A stretch of 64,000 nt of DNA from Nocardia carnea NBRC 14403 (GCF_000308515.1 NZ_BAFV01000022.1:186001-250000); one strand, 5' to 3'. Shown: positions 19,229 through 28,291, counted from the stretch's first letter. Notes: a model not told the origin generated them from the sequence alone. Program-made: numbers and translations.

Positions 19229-20011
19229 TCAGGCCTCGTTCCTTCGCCGTCCGGCCACGGTCAGCCGTGTGCCGAACAATTGCGCCGCGGGGTCCGCCAG
19301 TTGCCGCTGTGCCCGCTCCGCGGCGTCGGCCCGCTGCTGTATGTCGTCTTCTCTGTGCACCTCGAGTTCGCGTTCCGCGGCCGCCAGCACCACATCCGGG
19401 TCGATCACGGTCCCGTCGGTGGCGCCCGGGATGGAAACCGCCAGCTGCCACAGCACCCGCTGCCGGGCGGCGGTATCGCCGTGATCGGCCAGATGCCGGG
19501 CCAGCCGGGTCGCGGCGGTGAGCAGATCCACCCGCGGACTCAGCGGCCCGACCATACGTTGCGCTGCCGGCCAGGTGCTCACCCCTAGCAGTCCGCGGGC
19601 CGGGGCCAGCAGATCCGTGGTGAGGGCCGCGCAGATGTAGTACGGACGGGCGTACGGGGCCGCGCGGAACGACCGCTCCTCGTCCCGGCGCAGGCTGGTG
19701 AGCCGGGCCGCGACGAGATCCCCCGAGAAGAACGCCTCGTGCACCGCCAGCACGAGTTTCGGGGCGGCCGGCACCGACAGCAGGGTGAGCGCGCGGTGCA
19801 CATGTTCGCGCACCGGCACCGCGCCGGAGTGCAGCCGGGGTGGTTCGGCGGGGGCGGGAGTTCCGAGAACTGCTGCGTCCCATTCCGCTTCGGCGGTGCG
19901 TAATTCGGCGCGCAACCGACGCGCCGCCGTCCGGTCACCGGAACCGGCGGCGCGGCGCACCTGGGTGCGCAGCTCGGCTATGCGCTGTTCCAGCGCCTCG
20001 GCGGTGGGCAT
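19229..20011 (-). CDS. 260-aa helical protein heading the nuclease-helicase operon
   Basis: Start ATG 20009-20011; no clear ribosome site, so it may be leaderless. An N-terminal coiled coil (ALEQRIAELRTQVRRAAGSG, LRAELRTAEAEWDAA) is followed by a mostly helical body (VHRALTLLSVPAAPKLVLAV, DLLTAATRLARHLADHGD) and a second charged helix (AAERELEVHREDDIQQRADA). No family recognised. It is the first gene of the series and ends one base before the nuclease ATG, so the two products are probably made in equal amounts and may interact. Confidence 0.7.
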   Translation of the reverse strand: MPTAEALEQRIAELRTQVRRAAGSGDRTAARRLRAELRTAEAEWDAAVLGTPAPAEPPRLHSGAVPVREHVHRALTLLSVPAAPKLVLAVHEAFFSGDLVAARLTSLRRDEERSFRAAPYARPYYICAALTTDLLAPARGLLGVSTWPAAQRMVGPLSPRVDLLTAATRLARHLADHGDTAARQRVLWQLAVSIPGATDGTVIDPDVVLAAAERELEVHREDDIQQRADAAERAQRQLADPAAQLFGTRLTVAGRRRNEA

Positions 20012-20110
20012 GGGGGAGAATCTAGGGTGCGATTCCAGGGAAGTCCAGTAAATGCCAGTATTTACCGCGGTATGTCGTTCGAATTCCGGGTTTCCGGAAG
20101 CCGCCCACTC

Positions 20111-20126
20111 CATACTTTTGGGTATG
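20111..20126. promoter_or_regulatory. Inverted repeat upstream of the flavin oxygenase gene
   Basis: CATAC-N6-GTATG in the 129-nt divergent gap between the 260-aa gene and the oxygenase gene, ending 15 bases before the oxygenase ATG. A repeat this short may be chance, but it sits in a local A/T-rich patch where an operator would be expected. Confidence 0.3.
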
Positions 20127-20140
20127 TTACGGTCGCGACC

Positions 20141-21313
20141 ATGGTTGCGGCCGAGCCGGACAGCACTCCCGGAATCACCCAGAACCTCATCGATGCGCTG
20201 GCCGAAAGGGCCCAGGCCGCAGAACAATTGCGCCGCCTGCCGGACCAGACCCTCGCCGATGCGGTCGCCTCCGGTTTCCTCGAATATCTCGTACCGAAAC
20301 GATTCGGCGGCCGCGAGGAGAAATTCCCTGCCATCCTCGACCCGATCCGCCGGATGGCGCACGGCTGCGTCTCCAGTGCCTGGACCCTGGGCTTCTACAC
20401 CCTGCACAACTGGCTACTGGCCCTGTTCCCCGAACAAGCCCAGGTCGAGGCGTACGGCAGCGGCCCGTTCCTGTGCCCCGCCGCGCTCGCGCCGACCGGC
20501 CGCGGAATCCCCGCCGACGGCGGCATCACCCTGTCCGGCCGCTGGTCCTGGGCCACCGGTGTGATGGGCGGGAACTGGATCATGGTCGGTGCACTGTGCG
20601 GTCCCGACGACGGCCTCTACCCCGCCCTGGCCCTGCTGCCCGCCACCGACATCACGATCGAGGATGTCTGGCATACCGAAGGTATGCGCGCCACCGGCTC
20701 CAACGATGTCGTCATCCGGGGCGCTCATGTCGGCGGCCACCGGCTGGTCCGCTCGGTCGATATCAACAGCGGATCGGCCCCCGGCGCCGCCCTGCACGAC
20801 GCCACCACCTACCGCTGGCCTCTCGTCCCGGCTCTGGCCCTCGCCGCCTCGATGCCCGCCCTCGGCGCCGCCGAACGAGCCACCGATATCTACGCCGACC
20901 GCCTCGAAGGCCGCATCCTCCTCTACGAAGGCGGTGCCCGCCAGCAGGACAAACCCATGGCCCGGGCGCATCTCGGCCACGCACGGGTGCGGTTACGCGC
21001 ACTTCGTGGCCTGCTCGACGATACGGTCGCCGAAATCGAATCACTCCTCGACGCCGGCACCCCCGTCCAGGTTTCGGTCCGCGCCCAGGCCCGCCTCGCC
21101 GCCGCCTATATCGTCCGCGAATCCCGCGCGATCATCGCCGACCTCCTGCACGCCTCCGGCGCGAGCGTCCACTTCACCGACCACCCGATGCAACGCCTGA
21201 AACGTGACGTGGACGTGCTGAGCGGCCACGTGGTCTTCGACTACGACACCACCCGCGAACTCGCCGGCGCCACCGCCCTCGGCCTGAAAGCCCCCCGCAG
21301 CGCCCTCCTCTGA
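20141..21313 (+). CDS. Acyl-CoA-dehydrogenase-fold flavin-dependent monooxygenase (HsaA/HpaB-like)
   Basis: 390 aa from ATG 20141. The N-terminal helical domain (LADAVASGFLEYLVPKRFGG, RMAHGCVSSAWTLGFYTLHN), the beta middle domain (GITLSGRWSWATGV, WIMVGALCG, MRATGSNDVVI) and the C-terminal helical domain ending in DVLSGHVVFDYDT are the layout of group D flavin monooxygenases such as 3-HSA hydroxylase and of acyl-CoA dehydrogenases. WSWATG and TGSNDV are typical of the oxygenase branch, which needs a separate flavin reductase; none lies next to it. The substrate is not readable. Divergent from the nuclease-helicase operon. Confidence 0.8.
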   Translation: MVAAEPDSTPGITQNLIDALAERAQAAEQLRRLPDQTLADAVASGFLEYLVPKRFGGREEKFPAILDPIRRMAHGCVSSAWTLGFYTLHNWLLALFPEQAQVEAYGSGPFLCPAALAPTGRGIPADGGITLSGRWSWATGVMGGNWIMVGALCGPDDGLYPALALLPATDITIEDVWHTEGMRATGSNDVVIRGAHVGGHRLVRSVDINSGSAPGAALHDATTYRWPLVPALALAASMPALGAAERATDIYADRLEGRILLYEGGARQQDKPMARAHLGHARVRLRALRGLLDDTVAEIESLLDAGTPVQVSVRAQARLAAAYIVRESRAIIADLLHASGASVHFTDHPMQRLKRDVDVLSGHVVFDYDTTRELAGATALGLKAPRSALL

Positions 21314-21674
21314 GCGGTCCCAGGCCTACGGGAGAGAGGCGCCCGGCTGTGCGCGTACGGGCCGCCGAGTGTGGTTCATGACCGGGAGCGCAGCTGGTCC
21401 AGGAGATCGTCGACCAGGTCTGTGGGCCCGGCGTGCCCCTTGCCGTCGGCGGCGAGGTGGCAGGCGGCCCCCCACCGCCGGCCACACCACCGATTCCGCC
21501 CGCTGTGACCGGCTCTGAGAGCAGAGTACCCACCTGGTACAGCTGCCGGTGGGTGCCGCCTGAGCGGCCACGTGCTCGCCCGCCCAGCTGCTGCTAGGTT
21601 CGGTTATCGCCGCGGTCGAGGTTGACATCCGGAGTCGAACGGGTGTTCGATGCATATGTCGAAAGGAGAGGTAT
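21314..21674. other. Gap of 360 nt with a possible decayed minus-strand coding end
   Basis: No complete gene seen. On the minus strand, about 40 codons ending at a TGA at 21376-21378 read like the C-terminus of a protein (NRWCGRRWGAACHLA, then DLVDDLLDQLRSRS), but I find no start for it. It may be a remnant. AGGAGAGG just before 21675 is the ribosome site of the DprA-like gene. Confidence 0.3.
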
Positions 21675-22622
21675 ATGGCGTCTCCGAATTCGGAGGGGGG
21701 CTCGATCGGCGAGGGTGCACTGGCCTGGGACGACGCCGACCGTGCCGCGCTGGTGGCGATGATGCGTGTGACCGCCAAGAACACCGAGTGGTCCACGGTG
21801 ACCGAACAGGTGATGGAGCGGGGTGGCGCTCGCCTTCTCTGGGAGGACGACCACCCACCCGGTCTCTTCGGGGCGGGTGAGGAGTCCGGTGAACTGGACC
21901 GCGCTGCCCGGGACGTCGAGCGATGGAAGAGTGCGCCGTTGCGTTTCCATACCTTCATGGACCGCTCGTACCCCGAGCAACTGCGTTCGGTCCGGCGCGT
22001 CCCGCCGGTGGTGTTCACCTGGGGTCGGATGGTGCCGCGGGAGAATGGAATCTGCGTCGTCGGCTCCCGCGATCCGTCCGAGCGTGCGCTGGAATTCGCC
22101 CGGCGGGTGGCTGTGGGCCTTACCGAGGCCGGTATCGCGGTGATCTCCGGGCTTGCGAAAGGAATCGATACAGCAGCCCATCGGGCGACCCTGGACGCCG
22201 GTGGCCGCACGGTCGCAGTCCTGGGCAACGGTGTCGATCGTGCGTATCCGCAGGAAAACCGCGAGCTCCAGGCCGAGATATCGCAGCGCGGTATGCTTCT
22301 CACCCATTTTCTCCCGGAGTACCCGCCGTCGCGGTGGTCCTTTCCCGCACGGAATGCAACGATGAGTGCCTACGGGCTGGCCACCGTGATCGTCGAGGCG
22401 AACGAGCAGAGCGGCACCAGGATCCAGGCGCGGGAAGCCGTGCGGCACGGGCGATCGGTGATCCTGAACGTCACGGTCGCGCAGGCCACGACGTGGGGCC
22501 GCGCGATGGTCGGTACTCCCAACGTGCATATCGCGAGCTCACCGGAGGAGGCAATTGCCCAGGCACACCGCATTATCGCCCACCGCGCAATGGTTTCTAG
22601 GCTGCTGGACCCGATCGCGTAG
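21675..22622 (+). CDS. DprA/Smf-family protein, candidate ShosA-like antitoxin
   Basis: 315 aa with a strong ribosome site. The Rossmann-type DprA core is complete: VVGSR (128-132), SGLAKGIDTAAH (158-169), AVLGNGVDRAYPQENREL (181-198), FPARN (223-227) and EANEQSGTRIQAREA (241-255). The N-terminal 110 residues are not the usual SAM-like domain and the DML1-like C-terminal domain of housekeeping DprA is missing. DprA normally loads RecA on single-stranded DNA. Here it is followed 44 nt later by a ComF-like phosphoribosyltransferase, the domain pair of the ShosTA toxin-antitoxin defence system. The housekeeping dprA normally lies in a different neighbourhood. Confidence 0.85.
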   Translation: MASPNSEGGSIGEGALAWDDADRAALVAMMRVTAKNTEWSTVTEQVMERGGARLLWEDDHPPGLFGAGEESGELDRAARDVERWKSAPLRFHTFMDRSYPEQLRSVRRVPPVVFTWGRMVPRENGICVVGSRDPSERALEFARRVAVGLTEAGIAVISGLAKGIDTAAHRATLDAGGRTVAVLGNGVDRAYPQENRELQAEISQRGMLLTHFLPEYPPSRWSFPARNATMSAYGLATVIVEANEQSGTRIQAREAVRHGRSVILNVTVAQATTWGRAMVGTPNVHIASSPEEAIAQAHRIIAHRAMVSRLLDPIA

Positions 22623-22666
22623 AGTGCTGACGGCCCCCGTTCCAGTCGTCGGTGGAGGACGACCAG

Positions 22667-23515
22667 ATGGCCGACGGTAATATCGTCCCCAGCGACGATG
22701 CGCAGTTTCTCCGCGAACTCGTCCGTGTTTCCGTAGCGGGGCATTTCGACAACGCGTACGCGCCGGGAACACCCGGTGTCTGCACCGTCTGCCGCGCCCC
22801 GGCCGACCGGGACCGGTGCGGTCGCTGCCTGGACCATCAGCGAAAATACGGAGACCTGCTCGCGGATCGCACCATCATATTGACCTATGCGCTCGGCTAC
22901 TGCCCTGATGGTCACCATCAGTCGGCGCATGAGGTGCGGGCCTATAAGGGCTTTCGTGGTGCGCCCGCGGTCGCGCGCTGCCGGGAGAATCTTCAGCTGA
23001 TGATCAGGTCGTCGGTCGAACTGCACCGCGGCTGCTTCGACACCTCACTCGGGGCTGCCTGGAACGCGCTGACTTTCGTACCGTCGAACGAGCGGCCGGG
23101 TAGTGACCACCCGGTTTCCGCACTCGCCCGGGCGGTGACGGTGAATGCCGCACTGGAGGCGTCGCTGCGGAAGTTCCTTCTGCAGCCCGGTCCGGGCTGT
23201 GTGGCGAAACGGCAGTTGAGCGACGACAGATTCGTGGTGCCCGAGAAGTGGCGGGCCACCGTTGAGGGCAGCCATGTGCTCATCGTGGATGACACATGGA
23301 CGACAGGCGCAAGTGCGCAGGGTGCCGCTATTGCCGTGAAGCAGGCAGGCGCCGCGACGGTGACCGTCTTGTGCGTGAGCCGTTGGCTGAGATGGGACTG
23401 GGCCGATCAACGTGCGCTCATCGAGTCGCTCGGTGGCGGCTACGACCCGCTGTACTGTCCGGTCGGGGGCACGGTGTGCTCAGCCATGGCCGCCTACCGT
23501 TCTACGCTGCTCTAA
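22667..23515 (+). CDS. ComF-like phosphoribosyltransferase with zinc ribbon, candidate ShosT-like toxin
   Basis: 282 aa from ATG 22667 (GGTGGAGG ahead). A zinc-ribbon-like motif CxxC-x8-CxxC at residues 39-54 (CTVCRAPADRDRCGRC) precedes an alpha/beta domain ending in the PRPP-binding loop VLIVDDTWTTGAS (204-216). This is the ComF architecture, somewhat longer than usual. ComF proteins act in DNA uptake; in ShosTA the phosphoribosyltransferase is the toxic partner. The gene follows the DprA-like gene as in that system, and its stop overlaps the stop of the convergent helicase gene. The substrate of the transferase is unknown. Confidence 0.8.
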   Translation: MADGNIVPSDDAQFLRELVRVSVAGHFDNAYAPGTPGVCTVCRAPADRDRCGRCLDHQRKYGDLLADRTIILTYALGYCPDGHHQSAHEVRAYKGFRGAPAVARCRENLQLMIRSSVELHRGCFDTSLGAAWNALTFVPSNERPGSDHPVSALARAVTVNAALEASLRKFLLQPGPGCVAKRQLSDDRFVVPEKWRATVEGSHVLIVDDTWTTGASAQGAAIAVKQAGAATVTVLCVSRWLRWDWADQRALIESLGGGYDPLYCPVGGTVCSAMAAYRSTLL

Positions 23516-25464
23516 CCGGTGATCGTGCCGACCCAGAGGAAATCTCGCGGCCTGCTGGCGGCCACGAGCTCCTGCCGGGCGCGTAGTTCTGCTCGGTCGC
23601 GCGCGGCGCCGGTGGTGTTCCGGAATGTGGCGGATGGTTCGGTGATCACGAAGACCGCCTCGAAATCCATGCCCTTGGCCCGGTGGACGGTGCCGACCTT
23701 CACCGTGGCCACCTGCGTGCCGTCGTACTTGTCCAGCGCGAGCACGGGCAGTCCAGCGCGTTTCAACACGGTCAGTATGCGATCGGCGTCCTTGTTCGAC
23801 CCGACGATGACGGCGATATCGGACTCCGGCTTGCGGAATTCTGCTACCGCAGCCACGAGCGCAGTGTCGACCTCGCCGCGCCGTAACTGTTTCACGATCA
23901 CCGTGCCGCCGGGCAGGACGGCGTTGCTGTCTCGGAGAACGAACCCACGGCCGCCGTCGAGATCGTCGACCGTATTGCCTGCTTCGATTTGCTGGACGTA
24001 ATTCAGAATTGCTTCGCGATTACGGTAATTGGTACGCAGCAGATTGCCTCGACCACGAATCGGAATGCCGGCATCGGACAGCCGCCAGCCACCCGGGTAC
24101 ACCTGCTGCTGCCCATCGCCGACCAGAAGCATGGGTGCGTCCGGCCCACCGCCTGCGATCCGGTGCACGAGTCGTAATTCCTGAAGCGTGAGGTCTTGGA
24201 CCTCGTCCACCACAACCAGTGCATAGTCCTCGCCGGAATCCAATGGCCGCCTGTTCAATTCGTCGAGTGCTTTGCGGACGAGGTCGTTGAAGTCGTCGAC
24301 ACCCCGGCTGCGCAAATTCGCTTTGTACGGCGCGTACAGGTGATTCCAGAGGGCTGTGCGCTGGGTGCGGTTGAGCTGGACGCCGTCCCGTCCGGACCGC
24401 TTGATCTGCAGGTACTCGTCACAATCGATGAGTCCGCGCCCACCGATGACCCGGTCGATCTCGTCCCGCCAGTACTGGACGTCGGTGTGCTCGATCGTGT
24501 TCAGGAATTCACGCGCTCGCGTCCACCCGTGGCTGAAAGCGGTGTTCTGTGCCGCGGAGTTCAGCTTGAAGGCGACCTCCCGGCGGTTCAGGAACGTCAG
24601 TATCCAGGAATGCAAGCCGCGGAACTCGGCGCGATCGACTGCGCGCGGCGCGAGTTGCGCGAAGCCCGACGCGTGATACTGCGGCAAGGTCTTGACGAAG
24701 CCGGTCAGCAGTAGCCGTCCTGGATTGTGCTTGGCGAAGCGGGCCATACGGTGGAGGGCGACCACCGATTTCCCGGTACCGGCCGGTCCGCTGATCCGAG
24801 CGGGTCCGGTGTAGTTGGTTTGCACCGCGGCCAGCTGGGCGGGGTCCAAGAAGCACATCCACTCCCGGAAGGGCCGGATGAGGATCTGCTCTCGGGCATC
24901 AGTATGCAGTTCGCCGGTGCCGAACAGGCCGTCCGGCGCTGTGGCGGTGTGAACCGGGCCGTTGTCGGCGGAGATCCAGCGTGCAGCCGGAGTGCGCTCG
25001 GCGATTTCGGCTGCGAGCGCCCTGGCTCTGCGCGGCGGCCATTTCTTGTCGCCGCGCAGCAGGAGTTGCCTGATCGTGGATTCGTCGACCACCGGAAACT
25101 GGTCGTAGAGCTGGTCCCTGCCCGCCTCGGGCATGACCACGACCAGTTCGAGCATATGCGGCACGAACTCGGCGCGGTCGAACCGGACACCGACGCATAC
25201 TTCCTCTGCCTGTTTTCGGATTCTGACGAGCCGGCTCCAAGCCGGCATCTCGTCGGCGAACACCAGTGCGTACACCCCTGCGGGGCCGATCACGAAGGTT
25301 CCGGCGCGGCCGCGGCGGGCTGCGGTGTGCTCGACCAGGATATGCCAGCCTCGCTCGGTGAGCGGTACCGAAAGACAGCGCCGCTGCTGCGCCGATAGCC
25401 CGGGAATGTCGGCGAGCGTGCGCTCGGCCCAGCGGAGACGGCGTTCGCGATGGATATCCGGCAT
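23512..25464 (-). CDS. UvrD/Rep-like SF1 helicase with NERD-like N-terminus
   Basis: 650 aa. The N-terminal 200 residues resemble a nuclease-related (NERD) domain (WHILVEHTAARRGRAGTFVI, GPAGVYALVF), but I do not see a full nuclease motif. The helicase follows: Walker A GPAGTGKSVV (226-235), Walker B VVVDEVQDL (417-425), motif III GDGQQQVY, motif IV LRTNYRN, motif V TVHRAKGMDFEAVFV and motif VI ELVAASRPRDFLWVG. The 2A insert is shorter than in UvrD. Genes of this type recur in anti-phage islands. It converges on the phosphoribosyltransferase gene with overlapping stops and has its own promoter region of about 165 nt. Confidence 0.85.
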   Translation of the reverse strand: MPDIHRERRLRWAERTLADIPGLSAQQRRCLSVPLTERGWHILVEHTAARRGRAGTFVIGPAGVYALVFADEMPAWSRLVRIRKQAEEVCVGVRFDRAEFVPHMLELVVVMPEAGRDQLYDQFPVVDESTIRQLLLRGDKKWPPRRARALAAEIAERTPAARWISADNGPVHTATAPDGLFGTGELHTDAREQILIRPFREWMCFLDPAQLAAVQTNYTGPARISGPAGTGKSVVALHRMARFAKHNPGRLLLTGFVKTLPQYHASGFAQLAPRAVDRAEFRGLHSWILTFLNRREVAFKLNSAAQNTAFSHGWTRAREFLNTIEHTDVQYWRDEIDRVIGGRGLIDCDEYLQIKRSGRDGVQLNRTQRTALWNHLYAPYKANLRSRGVDDFNDLVRKALDELNRRPLDSGEDYALVVVDEVQDLTLQELRLVHRIAGGGPDAPMLLVGDGQQQVYPGGWRLSDAGIPIRGRGNLLRTNYRNREAILNYVQQIEAGNTVDDLDGGRGFVLRDSNAVLPGGTVIVKQLRRGEVDTALVAAVAEFRKPESDIAVIVGSNKDADRILTVLKRAGLPVLALDKYDGTQVATVKVGTVHRAKGMDFEAVFVITEPSATFRNTTGAARDRAELRARQELVAASRPRDFLWVGTITG

Positions 25465-25629
25465 GAAGACCCCCTTGCCCGGACCGGACGTTCGTATCGC
25501 CCACTGTACTGGACATCGAAGCGTGGACGTAGTGAAATGCGCTATGCAGCAGAGAAATTCGCTACTCGTCCAAGCGTGACCGGCTGTGTGTAGGAGAGGG
25601 TCTTCGGTGCGGATGAGGCGTCGGTCAGG

Positions 25630-26841
25630 TCAGATGATCCCCTGCGTGCGCAATGTTTCCAGGTCATTAGTGCTTTTCCCGAGCAGGCCGGCGTAGACGT
25701 CGTCGTTGTGCTGACCCGGTTGCGCCGAACCCGCATTGCGGATGGTGCCCGGCGTGTCCGAAAGGACTGGAATAACACCGGGGCCCTTGATATTTCGCTG
25801 GATGCGTTCGTCGTAGTGGTCGGCGATCATGCCGCGCGCGTTGAGTTGCGGGTCGGTGACCACTTCGGCGACCGTATTGATCGGGCCGCTGATCACACCG
25901 GCTTCGTTCAGCAGATCGATGATCGCCTGGGGTTGCCGCTGCACCGCCCACTCGCCGATGATCTTGTCGAGTTCGTCCTGGTTACGGCCCCGTGCCGTGT
26001 GGTTGACGAAACGTTCGTCGGTCGCGAGGGCCGGATGTCCCATAGCCGCGCAGAGGCGGCGGAACACCGTGTCCTGGTTGGCGGCGATCACCACCCAGCT
26101 GCCGTCGGCGGTGCGGTAGATATTCGACGGGGCGATCCCTTCCAGCCGGGTACCGGAGGGGCCGCGGACCACGCCGCCGACGTCGTAGTCGGGGATAGTG
26201 GATTCCTGGACGGCCAAGCAGGCCTCGGTGAGCGCGGCATCGACGATCTGGCCTTCGCCGGTGACCGTGCGGCGGTACAGCGCCGCCAGCGCGCCCTGGG
26301 CGGCGAACATTCCGGCCAGGCTGTCGCCGAGGGACAGCGCCAGGCGCGGGGGCGGGCCACCGGGGAAACCGTTTATATGGCGCAGCCCGCTGGTGGCCTC
26401 GGCGACGGAGGCGTACCCGGCTTTCTGTGCGTCCGGACCGGTCTGCCCGTAACCGGACACTCGCACCAGGATGATGCCGCGATTGCGTTCCCGCAGCACG
26501 TCGTAACCGAGACCCCACCGTTCCAGCGTCCCCGGCCGCAGGTTCTCCACGATGATGTCGGATTTCTCCGCAAGTTCGAGGAACAGATCGCGCCCGGCGT
26601 CCTCACGCAGGTTCAGGGTGACGGCCTTCTTGTTCCGGGCGTGCACGGTCCAGAAGAAATGGTGGCCGTCGAGTTCGGCCTGACCCCAGGTGCGCAGTGG
26701 GTCGGGGGCGTCCGGTGGTTCGAGCTTGATCACCTCGGCGCCCATATCGCCGAGCAGGCGCCCGGCGAAGGGACCGGAGATCAGGGTGCCGATCTCGAGT
26801 ACGCGGATACCGTCCAGTGCGCCGGTTGTCGCGGAGTCCAT
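25630..26841 (-). CDS. CaiB/BaiF family (type III) CoA-transferase
   Basis: 403 aa, full length for the family. N-terminus LDGIRVLEIGTLISGPFAGR and LLGDMGAEVIKLEPPD, then NKKAVTLNLRED, DIIVENLRPGTLERWGLGYD, and the catalytic Asp in LSLGDSLAGMFAAQGALAAL near residue 170. It moves CoA between a CoA thioester and a free organic acid. It lies downstream of the hydrolase and dioxygenase genes on the same strand, fitting activation of a ring-cleavage or side-chain acid. A 13-copy GGTGC repeat lies 19 bases before its ATG. Confidence 0.9.
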   Translation of the reverse strand: MDSATTGALDGIRVLEIGTLISGPFAGRLLGDMGAEVIKLEPPDAPDPLRTWGQAELDGHHFFWTVHARNKKAVTLNLREDAGRDLFLELAEKSDIIVENLRPGTLERWGLGYDVLRERNRGIILVRVSGYGQTGPDAQKAGYASVAEATSGLRHINGFPGGPPPRLALSLGDSLAGMFAAQGALAALYRRTVTGEGQIVDAALTEACLAVQESTIPDYDVGGVVRGPSGTRLEGIAPSNIYRTADGSWVVIAANQDTVFRRLCAAMGHPALATDERFVNHTARGRNQDELDKIIGEWAVQRQPQAIIDLLNEAGVISGPINTVAEVVTDPQLNARGMIADHYDERIQRNIKGPGVIPVLSDTPGTIRNAGSAQPGQHNDDVYAGLLGKSTNDLETLRTQGII

Positions 26842-26860
26842 CAGAGCATTATCCCGTCTC

Positions 26861-26925
26861 GGTGCGGTGCGGTGCGGTGCGGTGCGGTGCGGTGCGGTGC
26901 GGTGCGGTGCGGTGCGGTGCGGTGC
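26861..26925. repeat. Perfect 5-bp tandem repeat, (GGTGC)13
   Basis: 65 bases of uninterrupted GGTGC, read on the plus strand, between the hydrolase stop (27024) and the CoA-transferase ATG (26841). On the transcribed strand it is (GCACC)13 in the leader of the CoA-transferase. A perfect repeat of this length is unstable by slippage and could alter spacing or leader structure. Confidence 0.95.
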
Positions 26926-27023
26926 CGGGTGCGTGCGAGCCGTCCGAAGCCGGCGTCCTGGGAGTTACGCGATCAGCGGCAGGGGAGCGCGTCTCTTCGG
27001 CTGCGGTTGCCCGTGCTGTCCGC

Positions 27024-28199
27024 TCATTCCGCCGGGCCGAGGCCCCGGGCCCGCAGCCAGCCGTCGACCAGACCGATCGCCTTCGCCAGCGGTTCGCGCT
27101 GGTCCGGGCCCAGGTAGTAGTGGTTGGCGCCGGGGACCTCGTGCAGTTCCTTGTCCGCGCAGCCGAGCGCCTCGTAGATGCGGTGGGCGTGCGAGGGCGT
27201 GCAGACATTGTCGGCGGCGTTGTAGAGCACCAGCGTCGGCACGGCGATATCCGGCCCGCAGGCCACTGCGTCCCCGCGGGCGTCGTCGATACTCCACTGC
27301 GACAACCAGCTGCGCAGGGTGCTGAACCGGGCGAGACCGAACGCGCCCATATTCACCTCCTGCGGTTCACCGAGATAGGACTCGCCCGGGGTGCGGTCGT
27401 TGGGATCAAGCGCCGGGTCGAGGACCGTGGGGTCGGCCATGGTGCCGTGGACGACGAAACAGTATTCGTCCTGGGGGCGGCCGGAGGCCTGGATGGTGGC
27501 CAGTTTCTCCTTCACCCAGGCCGTGATGCGGCGGTTGCGGTCGTGCTGGGCCCGGCGGAAGCGGGCCACGAATTCGGGACTGTACGGCGGCTGGTTGGGA
27601 TTGTCGGGGTTGTAGAGGTCCAGTTCCGGATCGCGCCGGGTGGGGTCGGATTCGTCGAGAATCGACGGGTCGATGCATTCGGTGAGGGTGTGGTGGCGGC
27701 TGATATGGGCGGCCATCAGCAGGATCCCGTCGGCGGGCGGCAGATTCAGCTCGGTCAGGTCGGGACCGTCACCAGAAGGGCTTGCGGTGACCGTCGGATG
27801 CTGGGCCTGCTGCTGGTAGTACACCGACAGCGATCCGCCACCACTCCAGCCCGCCAGCACCACTTTCCGGTAGCCGAGCCGCTGCTTCGCGTCACGAATA
27901 CATTCGCCGAGATCCTGCACCACCTTCTCCATGAGCAGTGCGGAATCGGCGCCCCGGTAGCGGCTGTTGCAGACGATGATGTGGTGGCCGGCCTTGGCCA
28001 GCGATGTGACGATCGGCAGGTAGGTGCCGCTGGAAACCGGATGCATGAGCACCAGCACCGTCTCCGAATCCAGGCCGGCCGGTTTCACCAGAATCGAATC
28101 GAGCGTGACCATTTCGGAGAGACCGCCGTAGGCGTCCCGGGTGCCCGAGGTGTTCGCGTAGGCGATCACATACGGGGTGCGTTCGACGTGATGCGACAT
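27024..28199 (-). CDS. Alpha/beta hydrolase family protein
   Basis: 391 aa. The nucleophile elbow is GWSGGGS (about residues 117-123, catalytic Ser), with an oxyanion-type strand VLVLMHPVSSG near 50. The C-terminal acid and base are probably YNAADNVCTP (Asp) and PGANHYYLG (His). A long insertion between the strands (about 150-290) makes a lid. It could cleave an ester, lactone or C-C bond of a ring-fission product. The gene sits between the dioxygenase and CoA-transferase genes on one strand, 92 nt after the former. Confidence 0.8.
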   Translation of the reverse strand: MSHHVERTPYVIAYANTSGTRDAYGGLSEMVTLDSILVKPAGLDSETVLVLMHPVSSGTYLPIVTSLAKAGHHIIVCNSRYRGADSALLMEKVVQDLGECIRDAKQRLGYRKVVLAGWSGGGSLSVYYQQQAQHPTVTASPSGDGPDLTELNLPPADGILLMAAHISRHHTLTECIDPSILDESDPTRRDPELDLYNPDNPNQPPYSPEFVARFRRAQHDRNRRITAWVKEKLATIQASGRPQDEYCFVVHGTMADPTVLDPALDPNDRTPGESYLGEPQEVNMGAFGLARFSTLRSWLSQWSIDDARGDAVACGPDIAVPTLVLYNAADNVCTPSHAHRIYEALGCADKELHEVPGANHYYLGPDQREPLAKAIGLVDGWLRARGLGPAE

Positions 28200-28291
28200 A
28201 GATTGCCTGCCTCTGTCTTTCGATGCGAGAGTTCCCGCCTGGGGTGCGGGCCCGGTTGCCTGCGGCCCGGAGGAAGAGATCCGGTGCGGTA

